Part shown: piece by piece, positions 46,565 to 53,377 of the stretch | Layout of the letters: every line of letters begins with the position of its first letter | Position numbering within the stretch: the stretch's first letter is position 1 | Origin: Acinetobacter sp. ANC 4204 | GTDB lineage: Bacteria > Pseudomonadota > Gammaproteobacteria > Pseudomonadales > Moraxellaceae | Reading direction: 5' to 3' | Length of the DNA stretch: 64,000 bases | Assembly: GCF_002135205.1 (NCBI RefSeq) | Contig: NZ_NEFZ01000001.1 | Coordinates: forward strand, 372,001-436,000 | The notes under the pieces: model-generated | What the model saw: the letters and a program-made list of their open reading frames with translations, nothing else | What the model was told of the DNA's origin: nothing | Database searches by the model: none | Made by a program: the position numbers and the translations under genes

Positions 46565-47329
46565 TTATTGTTGTTCTGTATATAAGTCCGCGCCTGCTTC
46601 ATGGCTACTTTGAAATCCTGCCGTAATGAGACGATTTCGGATCTCGTCAAGTGAGCTTGGCGTCCGTAAGTGTCCGAGTTCGCCTTGCGTGAGGTATTCA
46701 ATTGGGAAACCGAATTCATATTGCCACCATTCTGAAAGGTTTGGATGTTTGCCTAATACTGATTTTAACATTTTTTCTAGAGGAACTATATCAAATTCTG
46801 TTGTCAGCCCTGTAAGCGTAACAGCTCTTTGTACGTAGCCTCCTTGAGATTCTATATAGCCTTTTAAAGCAGCTAGAGTTCCACCCATAGCAACAGTGTC
46901 ATCAACTATAATATAGTTGCGCCCTTTTTCTACTTTACCATCAAACCGTGGTTGTCGCACAATTCGTTCATAAGCTCCTGCATCGGTATGATTGGCTTTG
47001 ACAGTTTGTACGATGTCATTGTTTACTTCTAGGTTTAGTATTTCAGCTATCATTTCTGCGAACACGGCAGGGATACGATTGTTACCGAGTGCTTCTATTG
47101 CAAGAACTGGAACAATGATGGGATTGCCTTCGGTGAAAATGTGTTTTAAGTGAATGATTCTGTCGTAGGTGTCCAACTGGATAGCGAGTAGATTAAACGC
47201 TGAGAATACATTGCCTGATTTTGCCTCAAAATATAATTCTTCTGAGGCATTTTTTAAGGTATTTAAAGGATACAAAACTTGAACTTTGGGGAAGTCTTTC
47301 CACTCTGTCCGAATATAACGATGTGACAT
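46565..47329 (-). CDS. Phosphoribosyltransferase-like protein
   Basis: 254 residues. Motif NYIIVDDTVAMGGTLAAL is a complete PRPP-binding loop (type I PRTase). The N- and C-terminal parts match no family I know. A lone PRTase in a prophage could be a nucleotide-salvage or defence-linked enzyme; not known. Starts cleanly; next gene upstream is 57 bases away. Confidence 0.75.
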   Translation of the reverse strand: MSHRYIRTEWKDFPKVQVLYPLNTLKNASEELYFEAKSGNVFSAFNLLAIQLDTYDRIIHLKHIFTEGNPIIVPVLAIEALGNNRIPAVFAEMIAEILNLEVNNDIVQTVKANHTDAGAYERIVRQPRFDGKVEKGRNYIIVDDTVAMGGTLAALKGYIESQGGYVQRAVTLTGLTTEFDIVPLEKMLKSVLGKHPNLSEWWQYEFGFPIEYLTQGELGHLRTPSSLDEIRNRLITAGFQSSHEAGADLYTEQQ

Positions 47330-47385
47330 ACTTTATGCTCAGTGAAAATGCTACCTTCAACAATGAAAGTAGCATATTTTTTTTA

Positions 47386-47952
47386 CTATTCCTCTATTTT
47401 AGCTTGGACAATTTTCAACTTATCTTCTAAATCCATGAGTTTATAAATAAGGTCATTTCTTTTGTAAATGACATCTCTATTATCACTTCCAGTTTCTAAT
47501 GAATTACGCCATACACGAATAGTGCCCATAACCATATCTAGACTAAGTTCCGCGTCATTATGTGAATTTTCCATATATCCCCCTTGGGCAATTTGATTTA
47601 ATTTAAATTGCCAAACACGGATTTCCGCATTGTTCCAGATGGGGCTGGAAATGGTATGTTCTCCATTAAACTTAGGATAAATAAGATCATTTAACGAATT
47701 TTTTAATATTTTAATGTCTAATGCTTTATCAGATTGATCATTTTTTGAGAGCTGATCAAGCAGGTCATTTATTTGGTCTGGGCTAATAGATAAATGACCT
47801 TTTTCGGTATCGTGATTAAACGAAAACTGGGCTTGAACACAGCGGTCGATGAGCTCGAAAAGTTTCTCAAAAAGGAGCTGGCTCTTTGGGTTGGATGCCT
47901 GAACACGCGGGGCAATGGGCACATACGGGATAATGTTGTCATTTAAAGTCAT
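47386..47952 (-). CDS. Hypothetical phage protein downstream of the C4-like RNA locus
   Basis: 188 residues, acidic and helical, no known domain. It is second after the C4-type RNA, at the place of the ant gene in phage P1, but no antirepressor domain (KilA-N, ANT) is visible. Confidence 0.5.
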   Translation of the reverse strand: MTLNDNIIPYVPIAPRVQASNPKSQLLFEKLFELIDRCVQAQFSFNHDTEKGHLSISPDQINDLLDQLSKNDQSDKALDIKILKNSLNDLIYPKFNGEHTISSPIWNNAEIRVWQFKLNQIAQGGYMENSHNDAELSLDMVMGTIRVWRNSLETGSDNRDVIYKRNDLIYKLMDLEDKLKIVQAKIEE

Positions 47953-47956
47953 GCGC

Positions 47957-48160
47957 TTATTCCCCTAAAAAAAGAATGGAGAACGTTAGTACCACGATAC
48001 AAATTTGGACTAGTCCTGCGAATGTATTTTTGAGAAGTTTTTGAGTTTTACGTTTCTTTAAGCGTTGCTCGAAAGCTACTAAGTCTGTAATTGGCGTGTG
48101 CTCGATGATGTGAGCATTTTTTGAATGTGCAGACGCACGGGCTTGAATCTGTCTGTTCAT
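47957..48160 (-). CDS. Small membrane protein under C4-like control
   Basis: 67 residues: basic N-terminal half (HIIEHTPITDLVAFEQRLKKRK) and a C-terminal membrane helix (FAGLVQICIVVLTFSILFLG). The ribosome-binding area (about 20 bases ahead of ATG) contains CAAAAGAG, complementary to the RNA upstream, so its translation is likely repressed by that RNA. Compare P1 icd (73 aa). Confidence 0.6.
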   Translation of the reverse strand: MNRQIQARASAHSKNAHIIEHTPITDLVAFEQRLKKRKTQKLLKNTFAGLVQICIVVLTFSILFLGE

Positions 48161-48221
48161 GACGGAAACTCTCTTTTGAAGGCTTTAAACCTGCCGCCAT
48201 TCTTCTCACGGAATGGTGGCA

Positions 48222-48292
48222 GACCGAACAGGGGTGAGAATACCGTCCAAAAGAGTTAACGGCCAGTCAAAGACTGCCCTGCCCGATCTACC
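48222..48292 (-). ncRNA. C4-like antisense RNA
   Basis: On the minus strand the RNA folds with CAGTC-TTT-GACTG, then CCGT-loop-ACGG whose loop holds CTCTTTTG, and the outer GGCAG/CTGCC. CTCTTTTG and TTCTCAC are complementary to CAAAAGAG (ribosome site of the next gene) and GTGAGAA (48203-48209), the two-segment a'/b' design described for the P1/P7 C4 RNA. A promoter is immediately upstream. I assign it by this structure and its phage setting; a covariance-model search would settle it. Confidence 0.72.
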
Positions 48293-48298
48293 ATAACG

Positions 48299-48326
48299 AG
48301 TATAGCTGATCAGACATTTTAGGCAA
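48299..48326 (-). promoter_or_regulatory. Promoter of the C4-like RNA
   Basis: Minus strand -35 TTGCCT (48321-48326), 16-bp spacer, -10 TATACT (48299-48304). The start would fall near 48292, at the RNA 5' end. Confidence 0.75.
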
Positions 48327-48346
48327 AAAAAAGCCGCTATGAGCGG
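48325..48346 (-). terminator. Terminator just ahead of the C4 promoter
   Basis: CCGCT-CAT-AGCGG followed by eight T's on the minus strand. It blocks transcripts from further right before the C4 promoter. Confidence 0.8.
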
Positions 48347-48356
48347 TGTTAATTTG

Positions 48357-48386
48357 CTCTCTTTTGAAATAAAACAGGTTCTCACG
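48357..48386. repeat. Second copy of the C4 target elements
   Basis: CTCTCTTTTGAA (48357-48368) and TTCTCACG (48379-48386) repeat the elements at 48169-48180 and 48203-48210 in the same order and orientation. Transcribed from the right, this copy would also pair with the C4-like RNA. Confidence 0.85.
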
Positions 48387-48424
48387 CCTGTGCACCGATT
48401 TTGCGGTGCCTTTACATGTTGCCG

Positions 48425-48455
48425 ATAGTGAGGTGTTATGTCAATATAGTGAGGT
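48425..48455. repeat. 10-bp direct repeats upstream of the DUF4747-like gene
   Basis: ATAGTGAGGT at 48425-48434 and 48446-48455, 21 bp apart (two helical turns), so a protein could bind both on one face. About 40 bases upstream of the cassette's start. Confidence 0.7.
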
Positions 48456-48494
48456 ACTATTTTTTTATAAATTATAAATTACAAGGGGTTAAAA

Positions 48495-49385
48495 GTGGGG
48501 CGTAAATTAAGTGTTGACTACAGTGCATTCAATATTCGAGTACATCCACACCCAGATAAAACCGTCTATGTAGATCTTTTTGAAACATTATTCAATCAAA
48601 ATAAAAAAATTAGTATTGGAAATAATTCCTCTGCAAAAATAAATCGCTTATGGGCTATTCAAGAAGGGAAACCACTTGAAGGCTTAATTGGTGAAATTAT
48701 TAAGTATAACGATATTGCGGAAGATGGTTGGGTCAATATCGAAACAGGAAAATATGCAGAGCAAGATGAGCTTGACGCTATCAAAATTCCAGATGATTTA
48801 AAACCAAATGGAAAGAATTTTTATTTTGTATTTTTTCCGAAAACACATATTTTAGTTACAGAAATCCGTGATAAAGATGGTAATTTCAGTCCTAAAATGC
48901 AAGAAAAATTTTTCAAGTTATTATTTACTTCTACCAGTCTTTTAGAAAAGTTTAATGCCATAGATATAACAGTTTTTCCAGATACATCTGCTGTTAAACA
49001 TATATTGGAATCGAAAACTCTAAAAAAACTCGAACTTATAATTCTGCGCCCAAATCCGAATGATTTCGAAATTTTCGAAGAAGATATCCTTGAAGAAATG
49101 GAAAATCAAAATGCTAAAGTTTTTGAAAAGAAACTGATAGCTCAAGATAAACAGTATCTTAAACCTAATGAAATCACAAAAAAACAAATTCAAGTCGCTG
49201 CTGATAATGGTAAAATTATCTATACTGATGTTGATCAAGAAACTGGCCTGCTCAATAAAGATAAAAGTACTTCAGAGACTCCCTTTATTGAACGAGATAA
49301 ATATGATCCTGCAAAGACAACACCTTTAGATTTCATCAAAATAAAGGCTGCTGAAATTGTTCAGACACTGAAAAGTAGAATGTAA
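48495..49385 (+). CDS. DUF4747-like protein
   Basis: 296 residues. Blocks such as YSAFNIRVHPH, KPLEGLIGEIIKY, WVNIETGKYA and NGKNFYFVFFPKTH fit the DUF4747 pattern as I remember it, a family of unknown role in accessory regions. C-terminal half is charged and probably coiled. GTG start with AGGGG six bases before. It has an AT-rich composition, opposes the surrounding phage genes, and the next gene starts three bases after its stop. Confidence 0.6.
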   Translation: MGRKLSVDYSAFNIRVHPHPDKTVYVDLFETLFNQNKKISIGNNSSAKINRLWAIQEGKPLEGLIGEIIKYNDIAEDGWVNIETGKYAEQDELDAIKIPDDLKPNGKNFYFVFFPKTHILVTEIRDKDGNFSPKMQEKFFKLLFTSTSLLEKFNAIDITVFPDTSAVKHILESKTLKKLELIILRPNPNDFEIFEEDILEEMENQNAKVFEKKLIAQDKQYLKPNEITKKQIQVAADNGKIIYTDVDQETGLLNKDKSTSETPFIERDKYDPAKTTPLDFIKIKAAEIVQTLKSRM

Positions 49386-49388
49386 TAA

Positions 49389-50081
49389 ATGTCTAAAAAG
49401 TCCATTAATATTTTTCAAATGTACTGGAGCGCCTATGGGGGCTTCCGTGCATTTTGGGCTTCTTATTATTTTCTTATCCCACTTATTATTACCTTTTTTT
49501 GTACTAATCATTGGTTGAACAATAAACTCTGGATGGCTGATCCTTTAGCTATCCTTCCATCATTATTAGGTTTTACTCTTGCCGGTTATGCCATGTGGCT
49601 ATCTGTTGGAAATGAAAAACTTAAGATTTTATTGAGCTCAAAATTCGACAAAGAAAAGAAAAATAGTTATTCATTATTTATGCAAATAAATGCATCATTT
49701 ATTCATTTTGTTATTTTCCAACTTATTACTCTTATATTTGTTTATTTTTTAAAATATAACGATGCTGCTTTTTTTATAAAAAAAATTGAAGAATTTTATG
49801 TTTTATATGACATTACTTATGCAGTATTAAATTTTTTTAGCAATCTTATGAATGCTATAGGTTTTTTTCTTTTTATATATTCAGTATTCACAATGCTTGC
49901 AACTGTATTTGGTATTTTTAGAATTTCTTACTGGATAGATATCCATAATAGAAAGATTGCAGCATCCGAGCAATTAAAGAAGTGCCCAGATTGCTACGGT
50001 GATGTTCCTCAAGGCGCTAAAAAGTGCATGCATTGCGGCTGTGAATTTGAACCAATAAACTCAGAATCTAAACCAAGTTAA
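49389..50081 (+). CDS. Membrane protein with C-terminal zinc ribbon
   Basis: 230 residues with about four hydrophobic segments (FLIPLIITFFCTN, PSLLGFTLAGYAMW, FVIFQLITLIFVYFL, AIGFFLFIYSVFTMLATVF) and a soluble CPDCYGDVPQGAKKCMHCGC zinc ribbon. The start is three bases after the DUF4747-like stop, so they form a pair. The same plan, membrane protein plus soluble effector, occurs in phage-defence systems such as Kiwa, but there is no sequence link that I can see. Confidence 0.65.
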   Translation: MSKKSINIFQMYWSAYGGFRAFWASYYFLIPLIITFFCTNHWLNNKLWMADPLAILPSLLGFTLAGYAMWLSVGNEKLKILLSSKFDKEKKNSYSLFMQINASFIHFVIFQLITLIFVYFLKYNDAAFFIKKIEEFYVLYDITYAVLNFFSNLMNAIGFFLFIYSVFTMLATVFGIFRISYWIDIHNRKIAASEQLKKCPDCYGDVPQGAKKCMHCGCEFEPINSESKPS

Positions 50082-50088
50082 TTAATCC

Positions 50089-50370
50089 CTATTCATCATT
50101 TGCAGCTTTAAGTTCTTTTAACTCTTGAATGGTTGGTAACTGAACAGATGGATCGGGCGTTGCGCTAGGTGAAAGTGTGTAAATCAATTCAATATGGCCA
50201 ACACAAGAAAAACTGCATGAGAGGTTCGGACATTGAAGTCGGATTTCTTTAAGTAGCGGATGCTTTTGTTCACTGGTTCTTATTTTTAAGACAGTCGTTT
50301 TACAATGTGGACACACCAATTTAGGTCTTGAATTATTCTTGTTGATTTTATTGAAACATACTGCCGTCAT
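50089..50370 (-). CDS. Ogr/Delta-like late-gene activator
   Basis: 93 residues. CPHCKTTVLKIRTSEQ...CPNLSCSFSCVGHIE is the zinc-finger pattern of P2 Ogr and P4 Delta, which activate late promoters through RNA polymerase. AGGGG before the ATG at 50370 sets the start. It lies to the left of the tail operon as in P2. Confidence 0.85.
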   Translation of the reverse strand: MTAVCFNKINKNNSRPKLVCPHCKTTVLKIRTSEQKHPLLKEIRLQCPNLSCSFSCVGHIELIYTLSPSATPDPSVQLPTIQELKELKAANDE

Positions 50371-50484
50371 AACCGCCCCTATTAAGAATATATTTTTCAC
50401 CATTCTAAAATAAAAGAATAAATATTTGTTCTTTTTGTTGAATTTTAATAAGATTTCGCCTGTTTTGCTCATGTAGAAAAACTT

Positions 50485-50688
50485 ATGCAGAATTTAAAAT
50501 GCCAATGTTGTTTTAAGCTACTGGCAAAAGTCGGTACATTTGATGTTTTAGAAATTAAATGCCCACGTTGTAAAACCCTCAATACTTTTCAGAGCACCCC
50601 GAGTGCCTTACCTGAACGCCAAGAGCGTCTAATCGAGACAGGTAAGATCGATGACAAACACTTCTGTAATTCCGCAATACAATCCTAA
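50485..50688 (+). CDS. com: Com-family translational regulator
   Basis: 67 residues with zinc-binding LKCQCCFKLL and IKCPRCKTLN, as in phage Mu Com, a protein that opens the translation start of mom. Here it overlaps a DNA methyltransferase gene by 38 bases instead of mom. Confidence 0.8.
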   Translation: MQNLKCQCCFKLLAKVGTFDVLEIKCPRCKTLNTFQSTPSALPERQERLIETGKIDDKHFCNSAIQS

Positions 50689-51457
50689 AGGTCACAGCTT
50701 TTCTGGCTGGCTTGGTGGTAAATCTCAACTTGCACGTACCATTGTTGACTTAATGCCCGCACATAAAGCTTATGTTGAAGTGTTTGGTGGTGCTGGATGG
50801 GTTTTATTTAAAAAAACGGCATCTCCAGTCGAAGTGATCAATGACATTAATGACGATTTAATTAATTTATACCGAGTACTGAAATTTCACTTTGAAGCGT
50901 TCTTAGACGAATTTGAAAATACCCTCTTCTCGCGCACGTTGTTCAATGAAATGAAAAAGAACGATCGTGGACTGACCGATATCCAACGAGCAGCCAAATT
51001 TTATTATTTACTTCGTTCTGCATTTGGTTGCCAGTTGGATGGTTCATTTTCGTATAGCCGTGACCGTAAAAGCCGTTTAAAACTGGGGGACGAGTTACGC
51101 GAACATTTAGTTTCAATTCACACCCGGTTGCAAAATGTCATTATTGAGAATGCGACTTATGATTACGTTCTCAAACGTATGGATGGGCCGGAAACACTAT
51201 TCTATTTAGACCCTCCCTATTGGGACTGTGAAAACGTTTATGGCAAAGGCATTTGGTCTAAACAGGACTTTTACGATCTGAAAGATTACCTGGATAAAAT
51301 TCAGGGCAAATTTATTCTCAGTTTGAACGATACACCTGAGGTCAGAGAGTTATTCAAAGACTATAAAATCCAGCATAAAAAGATTCGTTGGTCTGTGAAT
51401 AACAAAGCAGCGCATGAAGAGCATAATGGTAACGAATTAATTATTACTAATTTTTAA
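50651..51457 (+). CDS. dam: DNA adenine methyltransferase (Dam family)
   Basis: 268 residues. GWLGGKSQLA (SAM site region), FGGAGWVLF, and catalytic DPPYWD (about residue 187) identify an adenine N6 methyltransferase of the Dam/D12 class. It starts within com, so Com probably controls its translation; the stop overlaps the D gene on the opposite strand. It likely protects phage DNA from restriction. Confidence 0.9.
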   Translation: MTNTSVIPQYNPKGHSFSGWLGGKSQLARTIVDLMPAHKAYVEVFGGAGWVLFKKTASPVEVINDINDDLINLYRVLKFHFEAFLDEFENTLFSRTLFNEMKKNDRGLTDIQRAAKFYYLLRSAFGCQLDGSFSYSRDRKSRLKLGDELREHLVSIHTRLQNVIIENATYDYVLKRMDGPETLFYLDPPYWDCENVYGKGIWSKQDFYDLKDYLDKIQGKFILSLNDTPEVRELFKDYKIQHKKIRWSVNNKAAHEEHNGNELIITNF

Positions 51458-52941
51458 TCAGTCTCTTGAACTTGTTGCAACATATCTTTTTTAGCATTGA
51501 GCCGTGGCATTTCGTTTTTTAAACGTTGTTCTGCGGCTTTTTTACTTTGATACACTTTGTTTATCACTTTAGGGTTGGATTGATCTCCTAATGTGACCCA
51601 GTAGCGCGGTGCAATTTTTTTCCCAAGCGTATATTGGACTTTAAGCCCTGTGTAAGGTTTGATCTCTAATTCGTTATGCGCTGAGAATTTACCCGTTTCT
51701 AGATCGAGTAATGCATATTCGCGGTCTAGACGTGCTTGAGCAGCTTCCCTATTCACATACAAATAGGTGAAATGTTTCGGATTAAATTGATCTCCCTTTG
51801 TCAGTGCAATGGCTTTGTTACCTGATTGGTAATAAACAACAACACCTGTCCATTTTTTATCTTTTTCCAATTCAAACTGATCTTCAAACAACTCTGAAAC
51901 ATCGTCTAAATCTGGACAAAATACTTCAAGCTCTAATGCAGTGGTAAAGCCATTGCTATCGTCTAAGCTGTGAGTAATGCGCGTACCGAGCCAATAGATC
52001 TCATCAATTTGTTCCTTTAGCCCGTCAAATAGAAAAGTCATTTCAGGAATAAGGTCTGGATTGCCATAGGCTAAATTATAACTAAAGGTTAATGATGTAC
52101 GTTTCAGGTCGGCCAGTTTTGCTTTCGCTGTCAAAGTTGCAGATTGTTTGTCTTGATGGATATGGCGAAGTTCTTTGATGTTTTGGTTACTGGCATCACC
52201 ATAAACGACTTCGAGCTTTTTACCCTGAGCTGAATCATAGTAAAACGTACGTACTGCAGTAATTTCATCTCCGCCATCAGTATTGCTGTAGCGGTGGCTA
52301 TCCCCTTTATCGCGGGTAATTAAATAGGTTGGAAGTTCCTGGCCAGAAACGGTTTGTGAAGCACCTCTAGGCATGAACAGTAATTTTCCATTTTTAATAG
52401 ATGCCATTGCATCATGCTCATCTGCCAGTCGTGTCAGTAAATTTGCATCGGATTCATTTTGTATCAAATTGATAATTTGATGTTTGGCCAGTGTTTGGTG
52501 CACCAATAAATCGAGTTCATGTTGGAATGCGATTGCCTGTAATACTGCTTCCAACGTGACATTACTGAAGCTACGTTCTTTTTTTTGTTTTAGACCTGCT
52601 TTTAGATCTGCGCTAGTGGCACGGATGGTCAAAACATCGGGAGCCCCTGAATGTTCGACCTCTGTGACTTTGTATAAACCTTTATAGACTAAGCCAGTAT
52701 TGCTCCAACCGATCCATACCTCAATGACAACCCCTTTTGATGGAATGTTAAGTATTCCGTCATGATCTGAAAATTCTAGTTCAAGTGAATCTGATTCCAT
52801 GCCACGGTTGTCGATAATGACCAAACGCTTTAGGCGTTCAACAGCTTCTTGACGTAAATCTCGTCCTGAAGTTTTTAGCTTAAAAATAGCTTGAGGATAG
52901 CTATCATCCAATTTGTCAGTAATGGTAGACACAATATTCAT
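51454..52941 (-). CDS. D: Phage late control protein D (tail)
   Basis: 495 residues of the P2 gpD/baseplate hub family (LQAIAFQHELDLLVHQ, NLIQNESDANLLTRLADEHDA, MPRGAS). The C-terminus carries two copies of a YVxxx-AAxxRLxxE segment (EAAQARLDREYA; KAAEQRLKNEM), unlike the shorter P2 protein. ATGA overlap with U. Confidence 0.92.
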   Translation of the reverse strand: MNIVSTITDKLDDSYPQAIFKLKTSGRDLRQEAVERLKRLVIIDNRGMESDSLELEFSDHDGILNIPSKGVVIEVWIGWSNTGLVYKGLYKVTEVEHSGAPDVLTIRATSADLKAGLKQKKERSFSNVTLEAVLQAIAFQHELDLLVHQTLAKHQIINLIQNESDANLLTRLADEHDAMASIKNGKLLFMPRGASQTVSGQELPTYLITRDKGDSHRYSNTDGGDEITAVRTFYYDSAQGKKLEVVYGDASNQNIKELRHIHQDKQSATLTAKAKLADLKRTSLTFSYNLAYGNPDLIPEMTFLFDGLKEQIDEIYWLGTRITHSLDDSNGFTTALELEVFCPDLDDVSELFEDQFELEKDKKWTGVVVYYQSGNKAIALTKGDQFNPKHFTYLYVNREAAQARLDREYALLDLETGKFSAHNELEIKPYTGLKVQYTLGKKIAPRYWVTLGDQSNPKVINKVYQSKKAAEQRLKNEMPRLNAKKDMLQQVQETD

Positions 52942-53366
52942 TTGAACAACATCCCCGCTGCTGCGCCCAGTACTCCAGAAATAAGTGCCCCTGCAGATTT
53001 AGTCTTGGTGAGCTTTAATGAGAATTCAACTTTTTTAGGTAGGCCATCTTTGTAGAAATACGTTTGTGTTTCGTCAACCGAGTCTAATTTCCACATTCCA
53101 TAAATTTTTCCATTCCCTGCAATGAGTGGGAAGGATTTGCCTGTATCACCCATCATTCGTAAAGCGGTAATTGACAACTGCAGTCCATATTCAGGAACAA
53201 TGGAACCCTCTAGCGTAATGGTATCTTCCCCCTTTCCGACGTACTGATACGCAGGCATGCTCCCTACACGGTTGTTACTCGCATGATTCCATGCCGTACT
53301 ACGTTGTAAGCTTTGATATGTAGCTGTTGGTATAGAAAATACAAACATCCCTAAAATCATCATCAT
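52938..53366 (-). CDS. U: Phage tail protein U
   Basis: 142 residues; SLQRSTAWNHASNNRV, GSMPAYQYVGKGEDTITLEG and GNGKIYGMWKLDSVDETQ are gpU features. Its N-terminus is hydrophobic, as usual. Overlaps D by four bases. Confidence 0.9.
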   Translation of the reverse strand: MMMILGMFVFSIPTATYQSLQRSTAWNHASNNRVGSMPAYQYVGKGEDTITLEGSIVPEYGLQLSITALRMMGDTGKSFPLIAGNGKIYGMWKLDSVDETQTYFYKDGLPKKVEFSLKLTKTKSAGALISGVLGAAAGMLFK

Positions 53367-53377
53367 TGTGTAAATTC

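Noticed and set aside
48495..50081. Assignment as Kiwa (KwaA/KwaB)
   Set aside because: The two-gene plan is similar but no sequence motif of KwaB (DUF4868) was seen, so the name is not used.
50370..50472. N-terminal extension of the Ogr-like protein
   Set aside because: AGGGG before 50370 and family length indicate the shorter protein.
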